Below are positions 9,383-20,457 of a DNA stretch of 64,000 nt, piece by piece; positions within the stretch are counted from its first letter, which is position 1, and each line of letters begins with the position of its first letter. The position numbers were made by a program, and so were the translations under genes. The notes under the pieces are model-generated. The model saw nothing but the letters and a program-made list of their open reading frames with translations, was not told the origin of the DNA and searched no databases. The stretch spans positions 19,243,260 to 19,307,259 of the forward strand of contig CM042087.1 of NCBI GenBank assembly GCA_023512835.1, in the 5' to 3' direction. The DNA is from Taxillus chinensis (lineage: Eukaryota; Streptophyta; Magnoliopsida; Santalales; Loranthaceae).

Positions 9383-11926
9383 TAAAAATTTGTCTGTCAC
9401 ATCTGCTACACCACTGATTCCATCCGTTCCATTGTTAGGGGTGAATCTATTGTCATCACTCCAAATGTCCTTCTTGCCGCTCTCTATCTCCTCTCTGATC
9501 CTCATCAGCGACTGGACCCAGAACAAATGGCAGCTTCCGTGGGCTACACTTACAAAGGGAAGGAATATAAGCTAAAGTCCTTCCAAGGTCGCTACATATG
9601 TATGGCGACCATCCTGAGCCGGTGCCTTATGGCTCGCACAACAACCCTCGACTCCATCCCATACGACCTGCTACTAGTGATGTATGGAGTCTTTGAGGGT
9701 CTCCCGATGGATTGAGGGACTTTCTTGTTCTGATTGCTAGGGAACAACACAAAGAATCAATCCTTTGGACGAATACTCAGCATCGTCTTTTGGCACTTGC
9801 GTCCGTCACGCTTCAATGGACATGGCGTCATCCCCTTCCCCCAAGCCTTCTATCTCCGCTATCTTACGCCTGACGAGAATCTAATGGTCCGCCGACCCTT
9901 TACTAATATCTGCCTCCTCCCTACTCCAAAACAATAGGGTAGCTCGGTTGGTGACCCAACCAACAGCTTTGCCCACCGGTCCTCACAGATTCGGTCTGTA
10001 GCTGGTCCTTCCATCTCCCGAGGCTCCTAGCACGGCATTCGCGCAGACCCATCCGAGGTTACGGGGCCGTCTCAATCAAGTTGTCCTCTGGATGATACTC
10101 TAGCACCTTCTACAACTGATGTCCCCGCACTTGATTCTCCCACTATTGTTACCGCTATTGATGTTGTTGTTGCTGCGGCAGTGGCTGATGTCCCTACCTC
10201 TCCTCTAGAACTACCCTTGCCCCTACTTCCTCAACCTCGAGACTACCTAGACCATCTTCCTGCCGACGCCCTAATGGACCTATGGTTCCGTTTCAGTCTC
10301 GCCTGCACAACCACCATCCCTGATAACGATCTCCGAGTGTATTACACTCGTTATACCAAAACCCCGGAAGACATGATCGTCTAGAACTTGGATCACGGCT
10401 TTCTTATGCTGGCCTCCCTTCCTGACGTCCCTTTTGCTGTTACCTCCGAACCAGCCCATGACGCATGGGTTCCTTCCACTGCTTAGGCTGGGCCCTCTTC
10501 TCCTATTGTTGCCATTTCCATTGTTGACCTATCAGGTCAAAGCGGATCTGCTTCCTCGGATGCCTCTGATGCTTCGGTTGGTCCCTCTACTGCTGGTGAC
10601 GACTAACCCCTCTCTCCTGCTGCTGACTCCTCTGCACAATGCACTCGCGTGCCTCTTCATGCGGGGGAGTCCTCCAAAGCCCTGAAGTTTGAGCTTGGGT
10701 GCCCCTCATTTGGCATGGTTCACTCTGATGCTGTGATCCCTACACAGCTGGACTACCACGCCCAAGCACAAAGCGCCCAAGTTGCTCCCATCGCTGTCAA
10801 GGTTGATGCTCTCGGCGCCCAACTCCTCTCCACCCTAACTGACTCTTCAACATCCATCGAGTAAAAGATGGATCTTGTAGCCTCTTTCGTGCATTCACTG
10901 TCTGCCTCTTTTGCGGATTTGGCTCACACAATGGCTCGTCCTCCTGCTGCTCCCCGGCGATCTGCCAAAACGGGGGAGAGAGTGTTATCTGATCCTGCTG
11001 CAACTTTCTCCGCTCCTGCTGGTAAGCGGTCTACATCTACACTTCTTCTGGGAGTTCCTATCCCCAAATGCAGCCACTTCTTTCAGCCCAGCTCCTCAAG
11101 TGCAGCTCCTCCTTCGACGTCTCCATCTGTGGCTATCACCTTCCTCCCATCATATGCGGAATGTGATCCACATGATGCGGATGGAAGTGTTTTCAATGAA
11201 ATGACCAAATATGACACTTCTACTGCCGAGCGAAGATGTCTATCAGATATCTATCCCTTCTCCCCTCAAGATATTCAAACTCTACGTTCTGAGAAGGGCC
11301 TGTTTACCATGGATGATATAAACAACTTCTCTCGGGTGCTAAAGATGGAGATGAGGCTGTTTTCATCTTTGTACAAGGACGGACACTTGTCTGATGTCTT
11401 GCCATGTTGGTCTGAGGGTTATCTTCCAGACATAGCCCACATCCGGACCTTCATTGATGGAACTACTGTGGATAGCAAACCATTGAGAAATCTTTCTTTG
11501 GTCCTCATTTCGTACCAAGTCAAGATGCTACACTTCATGCTGATTGTCTTTCTGATTCTGTCAAAGCAGATGCTCCTAATTGATTCTCATCAATTTGTGG
11601 ATAACAAAGTAAGAAAGAATCAATTGAAACCACTACGTCTTTGGCTGACAGAAGCAGTAGAGCAATCTGGGCTCTATGAAGAAATGGGTCAAATACCTTT
11701 GACCCCTACTGAAAAGCTAAAAGCGGCGATCCGGAGCAAAAAGCATGTGCCCCAACAGCCTAATGGAGATAGCTGTGAAGCTTTTGTCTGTTTCTTCATC
11801 AAGTCCTTCATAAAGGTAGATGAAGACTGGAATGACATCCCCAACTATACGATGGAGCAGACAATGGAGTCTCGAGAGAAAGCAGTAATAATGATCTTCA
11901 AGTATATTAAGCCTTATGTACCTTAA
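9383..11926 (+). pseudogene. el.3 third ORF: plant transposon-type N-terminal domain plus C-terminal C48 protease domain
   Basis: About 845 codons in a single frame, interrupted by stops (9713, 9731, 9935, 10382, one in 10449-10490, one near 10605, 10862). No stop interrupts 10868-11926 (352 codons). The N-terminal part (GESIVITPNVLLAALYLL, DLLLVMYGVFEGLPMD) aligns by eye with the el.1 third ORF. The middle is Ser/Pro/Ala rich. The C-terminus is Ulp1-like: His in MLHFMLIVF (residue 222 from 10868), Asp in LLIDSHQF (239), Gln (297) and Cys (303) in QQPNGDSCEAFVCFF. The spacings H-17-D and Q-6-C are those of the family. The Gly after the Cys is Glu, which may impair activity. It lies directly before the polypurine tract and LTR. 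Pol is outside the window. Confidence 0.82.
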
Positions 11927-12074
11927 TGTAAAATTCTTGTATCAAGGCTGAATTGTACTCTTGTTGCTGACTAAATAGAATGAGGAAGCTATCTTTATTT
12001 CTATATACTATCTTTTTGTTTCACTTACCAGATCATATTACAAAGGGTTTTAGCATATCTATATTGGGGGAGAT
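11927..12074 (+). other. 3' untranslated stretch and polypurine tract of el.3
   Basis: Short AT-rich tail after the third ORF, ending in TATTGGGGGAGAT directly before the LTR start TGTTGGATC. The run TTGGGGGAGA (12064-12073) is a typical copia polypurine tract. Confidence 0.85.
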
Positions 12075-13334
12075 TGTTGGATCAAGCCCAGAATTTAGAT
12101 GATACGGATAAAACCCTATGTAATTTGATTTAAGACCATGTATATTTATTCTTAGTTGTTGCAAAAGATATAACCTTAATCCGGACCTTCACTCATGAGA
12201 AAAAATCTAAAGACAGGATACATAATCTTGATCCGGACTATCGTGAGTGTCGTCAAACACTTGGGTAAATAACCAAGTCTTCAAACAGAATAAGAATCAC
12301 TCATGCAGACCAAATGCTTTAACTTACGGACTAAGGAATCCATGTCTTACACTTTAAATAGACTAAGTTAAATAGATATGGAATAAGAATCCCAGTCTAC
12401 ATCTCACATGTAGTAAGAGAAAGTTATCGCGAAATAAAAAGCTAAGTCTTCTACTCAAGCGGACTAAGGACAAGAAGGCTAGGAGTAAGGAAAAGAGATG
12501 CGGAGCAAGGAATCAGAACCTTTTACTCAAGCGGAGTAAGGATGCGCTGATACGGAGTAAGCCATTCAGACCTTTTAACTCATGCGGAGTAAGGAACTTG
12601 TGCGGAGTAAGGAAGCGCTGATATGGAGTAAGCTCTCCAAACTTCTCGTTTATATGAAGTAAAGAAGCGCTGACACGGAATAAGGATTCCTGTATCAAAC
12701 TGACACGGAGTAAGGATCCAAGCTTCATTAACACGAGTAATGAACTTTATGACGGATTAAAAAGAAGCTACTTCAAATTATCAGCTTCGCATTTAAAGTC
12801 ATCAGCTCGCTATGTCCCGATGTAAGACAAACTTGTTGAAAATATAAATTATCTTACACGTCGAACACACGGAGATGTGGACAAAGCTTTAATTGAAATT
12901 GGGATCATGTGAAGATACTTATGTTTAACAGACCCAAGATCTTGAGCTCCACATTTGCAGTAATTAAGGCAGAGAGATTTTCGAGAAACATTCAATGCTA
13001 CACATTGCTCAGAAGATCAAGTTCCAAGAATGTTTTCTAATGCATGGCTATATATTAAGACTTGTAAATTTTAGATATATGCTCATACATGTATAAGAGC
13101 TTTTAGAGATCATATTGGCTAGTGTGTGAGTCATTGTAAACACAAAGTGTAAGAGAGTTTCTAGTAGATCGAAAAGCTTTATTAGCTTTAATCTGCTATT
13201 GTTTTGTTGTATTTATCAATTGATAATAAAACAAAATACTTCCACTATCGGGCTATCTTTCGCACTGATATTATCATTTAACCAGATAAGTGTTGTACCA
13301 GAGACAAGAAAAGAGTCTTCAATTAGAGCCTATT
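12075..13334 (+). mobile_element. el.3 copia 3' LTR (main part; last 29 bp displaced to 41782-41810)
   Basis: It opens TGTTGGATCAAGCCC after a clear polypurine tract. It contains scattered GGAGTAAGGA words at 12480-12730, and it breaks off after GAGCCTATT, where el.2 begins with TGTTGTTCCC. The missing end (CACCCCCTCTAGGCTCC) is found right after el.2 at 41782, and CTATT is duplicated on both sides (13330-13334, 41777-41781). It is therefore a complete LTR of about 1.29 kb disrupted by one insertion. Confidence 0.92.
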
Positions 13335-14537
13335 TGTTGTTCCCGTGAGGTTGAGTTGTCATTGTTGTCAACATGTTGCAGGAAACTGAATCCGCAGGCT
13401 CAAAGGTCTAGATTGAAGATCCGTACTTGGTTGGATAACTTCGTAGAGTGATCTCTTGGAGTGAGCTCGTAGAGGGAGTCTACCTATGTATGTTCTGACT
13501 CGAAGGTCGTAGATCAAAAGATCAGAAGACTCGAAGGTCGTAGACTCGAAGGTCGTAGATTAGAAGACTCGAAGGTCGTAGACCATCATCGTAGATCAGA
13601 AGACTCAAAGGTCGTAGACCATCAGACCATGAGGCTCGTAACACCCTCGAAGGACCACAGGGTCGAAGGGTCGTAGTTGCAAAGATCCAAGGTGCAGACA
13701 AGTGCAAAGCCGTGTCTCGCAAAATCGAAGCGAAGACTCGTAGAGTCGAAGTTCGTAGGGTTGTAGATTGGCTCTCAGAACCGTAGATTGAAAGATCTGG
13801 TATAGAGACCCATAGGCAGACCTATAGGCAGTTATTCAGCCAAGGCAGAATAAGGTGATCACTGACTCGAAGACTTGTAGAGCTCTTAGGCTCGTAGAAT
13901 GAGATGTAAGTTAAGCACTGGTTCTGACCTAAGCTTTAAAGCCAGAGAGCAGAAGAATTGGAAGATCAAATGCCCTTGGTTCGAAGAATCGAAGAGGAGG
14001 ACTCGTAGACTCGTAGAAAAGCTACGAGGAAGTATCTCCGAGGCTGTGGCTAGGCAAAGGAGTGGAGTGCGCTACGAAGGAATGAAATGCATGGAAGTTC
14101 ACCATTTCAGTAAGTCGTTACCCAGGTAGCAGTTTTAAGTACGTTAAGTACTGGAAAACACGTGGACGTCATCTAAGGGTGGTGTAACATGTTTCAACGA
14201 TTGAGATCAAGAGAGAAACATGCTTAGGAGAAACATGCTTAACCCTAGCAGAAGGGTTTCTGACTCAGGCCGACCTATAAAAGCAAGGAATGTACCTGAC
14301 ATCAATGGAGCACCGAAAATATACTCTGTGCAGACAAGAAACGTATCAAAAAGAGATACAAGAGGCGACACAGAGTAGTTTGTAATACAGAGAGAGAGAG
14401 AGAGGAAGATTGAAGAAGAGATAACAGTGAGTTAATCTATTCTACTTCCTTATACATTCAAAGAATGGATCGTGAGTCTGGTATAGGAGTGATTGAAGGT
14501 CAATCATAGCAAACGGTCATCCACGCAAGTGCAGATC
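13335..14537 (+). mobile_element. el.2 copia 5' LTR, truncated at its 3' end
   Basis: It opens TGTTGTTCCCGTGAGG and matches the el.2 3' LTR (38449 onward) up to the phrase CATCCACGCAAG. There the match stops and gag coding begins at once. The LTR end, primer site, leader and gag start (at least 420 LTR bases by comparison with 41357-41776) have been deleted. A TATA-like CCTATAAAAGC occurs near 14273. It has no primer binding site, so the element could not replicate. Confidence 0.85.
13500..14045 (+). repeat. Iterated CTCGAAGGTCGTAGA words in the el.2 5' LTR
   Basis: Degenerate tandem words such as GACTCGAAGGTCGTAGA recur irregularly. The same words fill 38570-39230 in the el.2 3' LTR and, in element orientation, the el.1 LTRs at 17237-18260 and 33230-34260. 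Confidence 0.85.
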
Positions 14538-14649
14538 GTGAGTCCTATGAAGAGCCATCTACATCTACATCCTAGCCCACAACCAAGGAATCAAAAGAAG
14601 TAGCCTTCAAGGCTATGAGAAAATTAAAAATAAAGAAGGAAGCTGAATC
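14538..14649 (+). pseudogene. el.2 gag fragment left of the el.1 insertion
   Basis: Reads as copia gag in one frame (KEVAFKAMRKLKIKKEAES) with one TAG near 14573. It continues in frame at 34305 once el.1 is ignored. The typical gag phrase VAFKA-lysine-rich-acidic Ser supports the family call. Its start is lost in the deletion that removed the LTR end. Confidence 0.78.
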
Positions 14650-15498
14650 TGTAGGTCCCAAAGTGACTCTAGAGGGGGGGTGAATAGACCTTCTTCGTGC
14701 GCGGAAGCTAGACTGTTAGCTGGCTTTAGATTCTTCTATGGATAACTATGATGGAAGTATTAATGGAGAATATGACAATATGGACTATGGGTGATAATGA
14801 GAAATATAATGAATTATCAAACAAATCTGAGATGTGAGTGAATGCTCTTTGCTTAACAGATCTCAGATGTGAAAGGAATGATCTGTGATAGTTTTGATTG
14901 TAGGAAACAACACGGAGAAGAGACTCGATGATCGTGCTGGATCTTGGATAAACAAGAAAGTAGATTAGATTGAAAGTTTTGATCTTGATCTTAGTTCAAT
15001 GCGACGCACAGCACTTTGAAGTTTTTCTCTCTTAGAGTCTCTCTCTCTAGCGTTGGTACTATTGTGTTGGTTCTGCAAAAGATATTTCTTTAAAGTATGT
15101 CAGAACCATTATATTGTGTTCTGTGTGTTTCCCTCTTTTGAGAGAGAGGTTAAACTCTTGATTTTTATCGTTAAGTGTGTGAGAGATATATTTTTAAGGT
15201 TCAAGTGTTCGTGCGCCATGTTGTCCATCCCGACAGACTGACTTCCCGCCATTGAAAATGCGAGAATGTCGGGGATGGGTTGATGCTTTTGATTTATAGA
15301 TCGGATGCCCATACTGCGTATTTGGCATGCGGTCGATCTTGGCCATTCATCCGTGGAGGGTAGTTGGCAGCAATTAATGTGTCATTAAATGCGCTCAACG
15401 CTCGGGACGGCACAAAGCTTACTATACAAACCCTAGCCGAAGATATCGCTAAGTGAATATGCTTAGGGTTGTAAGTCCGCCTCGAAGGTAGATGCTTC

Positions 15499-16586
15499 GT
15501 AGGTGTCACGCCCGGATTTCCAACCCGAGGAAACCAGGTTCGTGACTCCCCTTTACCCACCCGGCGGGCAAAGGGTTGATATACAATCAAATATCCATGC
15601 AGGATGTCGTACACATCCACAACAGATATTCACAGACAAAATCAATTATCTTTATTAAGCACAAACTAGAATAAATGTATACAAGCCAAACAACTTGCCT
15701 TTATTACAATTAAATTCCTTATTACAATATTTCCCCACTAGGGTTACATAAATTCCTCAAAATCACAAGAAGAAAAAATAAACAGCAAAAAGAATCTTCC
15801 ACCTTGGGGTTCCACCTAACGCCTGTAGGTCCCTGAAAGAAAACACATCACAGTAGGAGGGGTGAGCAACCACAGCTCAGTAGGGATCATGTCTCCCCAA
15901 CCCATCCCATGCTCCTAGCATCTACATGAGGACGTGCACAAGTGCAGTGTAGTGACAATAAGATATAGGCAGTTTATAATCCATTCAAGCGCCAACATAA
16001 GTCATAGAACAAGAACAACCTTTGCCACAGCCACACAGGCTAACGTATCCACAGCCACACAAAGCAACATAAACGATCTCGGGCTTCCACAGCCACCGGG
16101 TTCCAAACAACACACAAAGCACACTTAGCCACACAGGCAAAACATCATACACTAAGCATGCACAGTCTCACAGGCATAACATCGAACACATAGCGTGCAC
16201 ACATTCACATGCTCTCAAACTTAGTCACACAGACATAAAACCAAACACATAGCATGAACACATTCACAGGTTCACAAACTCAGCCACATAGGCATAAAAA
16301 CAAACACCTAGCATGCGTAATCCCCAGCATCATGGGCATGTATACAAATATCCAAGCAAAATATGCCATTGAAGGCCAACATCCATATAGGAGATCACAC
16401 CTATATGAATTTACATATATATATATATACATATATCCAGAATATACAACAGCTGCCTATCACAAGGCCAAAACCCTGGGATAGGTTCAAGGAGGAACAG
16501 AACCCCTACCTTGTAAGTGTCTTCTTGCTCTTGCTTCCACGCTAGACACCGTCCACTCACGCGAACCACTATGGCAGCGATCAGAA

Positions 16587-16653
<67 letters not shown>

Positions 16654-17236
16654 GTCTCTCTCTCTCAGGATACGGCGGCTAACAGAAAAGAAACCCTAAA
16701 CCTAAAACAAGAGGGCTCCTCATCCTTATATAGACACCTCAATATCAAAACGACGTATTTTTGATTAAGTGAAACCCAGCATCAAAATGACGTAGTTTTG
16801 ATTACACAAGCTACAACCTTCCCGCATCCATACAAGACAAAATATTTACAATTTCAACATGCCCCTTTGGGAAAGGATTACTAGAATAACAAAACCAAGG
16901 TGATGATGCAAAAACATGGATGCACATGACAAAAACCATTGTCATGTGCAAGCTCCAAATGCCCTAAGATTTTTCCCCAAGCTTTAGAACAACGTTAGGA
17001 AGGCTCCCATGCAAAAAGCTCACTGCCCGTGACAACCATTGTCACGTGTATTGTTGCATGCAGCCCCCAAAAGCTTCCTCTTCCGCTCAAATCTTGCCCC
17101 TAGCTTACTCACCATCAAACAAAGTGTTCTAGCTAATGTGTGTCGAATAAAACTCCCTAAAACCCAACAATTGCCACTCAAAAGGCATAAACTGCGACTA
17201 CTCCTCACATCCCAAAACGCAGGTCATTACAAGAGG
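15499..17236 (-). mobile_element. Solo LTR, TGTAATGACC/GCGTGACA family (minus)
   Basis: The LTR is 15504-17231 (1,728 bp): on the plus strand TGTCACGCCCGG to AGGTCATTACA. Comparison with 33190-33215 shows a clean insertion into the el.1 LTR at CTTCGTAGG. The duplication is imperfect (GTAGG, AGAGG). The reverse-strand TATA is at 16725-16732, with a telo-box AAACCCTAAA at 16691 just downstream of it. The second member of the family, in plus orientation, is at 39235-40896. Confidence 0.88.
16589..16666. repeat. (CT)n microsatellite
   Basis: About 78 bases of nearly pure CT, with one GTCTG interruption, inside the solo LTR. It lies in the expected transcribed leader, 25 bases past the telo-box. 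Confidence 0.95.
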
Positions 17237-18260
17237 TTTGGTGACTCGAAGATTTCAGTTAGAACCTGTTGGAAGTTACGAAAGTTTGCTTTAGGCTTTA
17301 CGGTGTTTCTACGAGTTTATGACTCATATCTTCAAGTCTTCGGGGCTAAAGTTCAGGTTGGGTTAGTCTTTTGTGTCACTCTATTAACTGAAGTCTACGA
17401 CTCTGCGAGTCTACGACTCTACGAGTCTGCGACTCTTCGAATGGCGCTTAGAGTGACTTCTTCGTAGTCCGCCTAATCTACCTGTTATTATAGCTACGAG
17501 TCTACGACTCTAGCTCTGCGGGTCTACGACCTTTGGGTCTCTCAGTTTACTTTATTTGACTAAGTGGCTCTGAAAATCTTTGTGTCTATGAGTCTTAGGC
17601 TTCACTTTTCTTCCTTAGCCTTTTGCAGATGCTCATAAACTGAGTCTCCGTATGGCTACGACCCTTCAGCTATAACCCTCAGCCTTCGATCTTCGAGTCT
17701 GTAAGTTTGGCAATTTCTTTAGAATAACTGTATCCCTTGAGTCTACGACTCTACGACCCTTGAGTTACAGTTTCATTTGTTTGCCAGTCTTTATAGCATC
17801 GACTCTTCGACCTTCAACCTACGATTCTACGAGTCCTATTTTCTTAACAATGTTCGAAGGCTTTGACTCTACGACTCTACGAATCTACGACTCTACGAGT
17901 CTTCGAGTCTAGTGGTAATTTAAGTTCTGTTAATTGACTTAAGTGTTTTTAGGGACTCTACAGTTCTACGGGCTGCGAGTCTACGAGTCATTTAACATTG
18001 GTTACTGTTATTTAGAATTCTTCGACTCTACGAGTCTCTGAACATATTAGTGCTTGCAGTAACACTCTCTTCCATGCTTCGACTCTGAGACCTTCGACCC
18101 TGGATCTACGAGTCGCAATGTTCTATCACTATTTCGCCTTGAGTCTCCAGACCTTACGAGTCTACGAGTCTATTGCCAATACGTCCTATGATAGTTTCAC
18201 TTCTACGAACTCGACTCTTCGACCCTACGACCTTCGGTTCTTCGAGTTTCCAGACTTAGA
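17237..18260 (-). repeat. Iterated CTACGAGTCTACGACT words in the el.1 3' LTR
   Basis: Dense irregular repetition of GACTCTACGAGTC-like words (itself a short inverted repeat). The same region occurs in the 5' LTR at 33230-34260 with many C/T and G/A differences, and similar words are in the el.2 LTRs. Confidence 0.85.
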
Positions 18261-18300
18261 CTATATTTTGGAAGCTTCATGAAATCATATATTCCCAACA

Positions 18301-18405
18301 GAGTCCTCAGACGAATGAGAGGACAGTGATAGTGAAGATGGTGAAGATGAGGTGGTAGCCTACTTCACCAGAAAATTCAAAAAGAGTGGAGCAGGAAAGC
18401 ATGCT
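18301..18405 (+). other. Displaced 105-bp copy of el.2 gag inside the el.1 LTR/internal junction
   Basis: Nearly identical to the gag sequence that flanks the far end of el.1 (34305-34409). About six differences were counted by eye, all transitions. It is bounded on the left by a complete LTR end (CCCAACA) and on the right by a 12-base LTR stub before the polypurine tract. It is not part of el.1. It looks like a repair product that copied past the LTR end into the host flank. Confidence 0.85.
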
Positions 18406-18417
18406 ATATTCCCAACA

Positions 18418-18840
18418 ATCTCCCCCTATTTAATGTAAGTTGACAATGGGTGAAAACATGAAGTCTGAGACTACGAGTTTGATGGAAAGTTTTAAGTTAA
18501 TAGAAAATATCTTTGCATATGAAAAATTTGGAGGAGATCAAAATTATGAAAATGCACACTCCTCTCCCTCATAGGCATGAAGCTACGTTAGCTGCCTGCT
18601 GTCGAAGATAACTCCCCTACGACCTTGCTCCCCCCGAGATATACTCCCCCTTTTCGGGGTGAGGAACAAGCACCAAAGCACAAATCACATGGGAGCAATG
18701 TAATAAATCACGAACAATGAGAACAACGAGCAAAGACATACACGCAACTCGATAGAAAGTAAATACACGAAAACACAGAAAGTGGAAAGAGGAAGAGCAG
18801 TGTACAAATAAATAAAGTACAAGACAATTACGGTTTAAAG
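18418..18840 (-). other. el.1 3' untranslated region with polypurine tract
   Basis: Reading on the minus strand, AAATAGGGGGAGAT (18418-18431) abuts the LTR start and is the polypurine tract. Two further G-rich runs (near 18629-18655, GGGGGGAGC and AAGGGGGAGT on the minus strand) sit 200 bases upstream and resemble extra tracts. No gene seen. Confidence 0.75.
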
Positions 18841-20457
18841 TCAAAATATTTTACACTTTGCGTAAAACGAAGAAAAATGTTGTTTGCTCACGCAGAAGTT
18901 GAGCAAGAGCGGATGCAGCGTGGCAGCGCGACTGCTCACACAATCGAATTCAGGCATGAGGGCAGTGAACCCGGTGGTGGTCAGGATGCAAATATAGTGG
19001 AAAACATAGAACCCATAACTGTGAGCATCATCCTGAGCAGGAACGCCTTACTTGACTCGAGTAATTTCCATCGGTTTGGAAAGATGATATCCACCACACC
19101 CATGTGAATATCCCTGCATGACACGGGTGAGGGTGCGATTGAATTCACAGAGTTGTTTGCGCCGATGGATTAGTAGAGTAGTAGGCTTGGAGTTGAAGAT
19201 GACGATCCTCTAGTTCTTGAAGTCAATATCGAGAAGAAACCAGTGCGGGGATGTTGACAAATAAGGGATGAGCATATGGTCTACCTTATTCCATGGACGG
19301 AAGGAGTTCTCATATCTGCGACCCTGCATGAACTCGATCATTGATGCATCATCGATGAGCTGTGCCTGCATGATCAGCAAACAGAGTTCCACCCGTGTAT
19401 CTCGGCGGATATGGAAAGGCAGCTTCTCCAGGTATGACTTTTGTGCAAAGATGAACTATGTCATCTCAAGATTATCCATTTTTTCACTGTCATGTAGTAA
19501 TCGACACAGGTCAGGGCCGGTGAAGAATGCTTCGTACCCACAAGTCCACCCGGTGGTATCTGCAGCAACATAGCTATTGAAAGCTGCAAGTTCAGCTGAG
19601 CTGGCTCCTGTAGTCACAGTGCGCGGTGGCACCATCGGTTGGTCGGTGGTAGTAGCGGTTGGTTTAGTGGGGGAAGCAGGCATGGTATACTCAGCCGTAC
19701 TTGGATTGGTAGTTGAGGGACCAAGCTGAGTGGAAGATGATGGTTGGCAGGGAGCAGCTGGATGCTTCTTCATGCGTGTTCCAATGGGCACATCATCATC
19801 ATCATCAGAATCTGTGATGACAGTGGTTTTGTGCGCACGCTTTCGCCCATGGGAGTAAGTGGTTGTAGGTGGAGGTGGTGAATAACTTGGAGTAGGCTCT
19901 GCTGGTTATGTAGGATCAACTGGTTCAGGTGCAGGCCTATCAGTTGGCATTGGGTGTGGGTTATTGACGGTTAGAGCTATCTCCCCACTAGCAAGACGAT
20001 GACATTCGGAGAGAATGGCCCCCAAGGTTGTACTGAGACCTTGGTATTGTCTCTGGTAAGCACCTTTAATGTCTTCACAGTGTTCCTCCAGATGTCTGAA
20101 CCCATCGGAGTTTACACGTGTGAGAGATGTCATCTCTTGCTGCACTTTGTCTAGGGTACGGTCAGATAACTCTACTTGAGTTCGTACCTCTTCCATACCT
20201 AATTCCACTGCAGCAAGTCGTTCCTCAAAAGCTTGAGATACTGATGCTTTAAGGATGCCTGAGGAAATCAGTTTCTCAAGGACTTTGCTTGCAAGAAGAT
20301 CTATCTCTTCAGTTGTCAGGGAACGGGAGTGAGACGCAGCCGGTACTGGAATGGCCATTGGGATATTGGCTGCTAACTCCTCACTCACCTGAGTGGCCAC
20401 TTGATGAATTAACGATGCAGGTGGTGTAGCCATCTCAGAAATTTCCACAGGCACAGG
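18841..20457 (-). pseudogene. el.1 third ORF, C-terminal half: coiled coil, acidic linker and inactivated C48 domain
   Basis: A single reading frame from 20457 down to the stop at 18841, with several in-frame stops (19906, 19456, 19210 and one near 19050). The order is: helical coiled-coil-like segment (EERLAAVELGMEEVRTQVELS), a basic patch then a run of Asp (DSDDDDDVP), a Thr/Pro linker, and the C48-like domain. There SPHWFLLDIDF gives His at 19245-19243. Seventeen residues later the Asp position reads Asn (19194-19192). QDDAHSYGFYVFHYI has Gln six residues before a Tyr (19017-19015) where the nucleophilic Cys should be. Cys-to-Tyr and Asp-to-Asn are single G-to-A changes. The protease is dead but the fold signature is clear. 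It continues from 23585-24943 across a solo LTR. Confidence 0.82.

Larger units (their letters stand above)
14650..18417 (-). mobile_element. el.1 copia 3' LTR (minus strand), with a nested solo LTR and a displaced flank copy
   Basis: On the plus strand it opens TGTAGGTCCCAAAGTG and runs to a CCCAACA end at 18300, with a second 12-base LTR end (18406-18417) against the polypurine tract. It matches the el.1 5' LTR (32355-34304) throughout, apart from a 1.7-kb solo LTR insertion at 15504 and a 105-bp gag-derived block at 18301. The host duplication is imperfect: GAATC on the left, AAGTC on the far right. Net LTR length is about 1.9 kb. Confidence 0.9.

Noticed and set aside
15053..15312. Short open frames near 15053 and 32759 that are alike
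   Set aside because: The similarity exists because both lie in the two LTRs of el.1. No protein family recognised.
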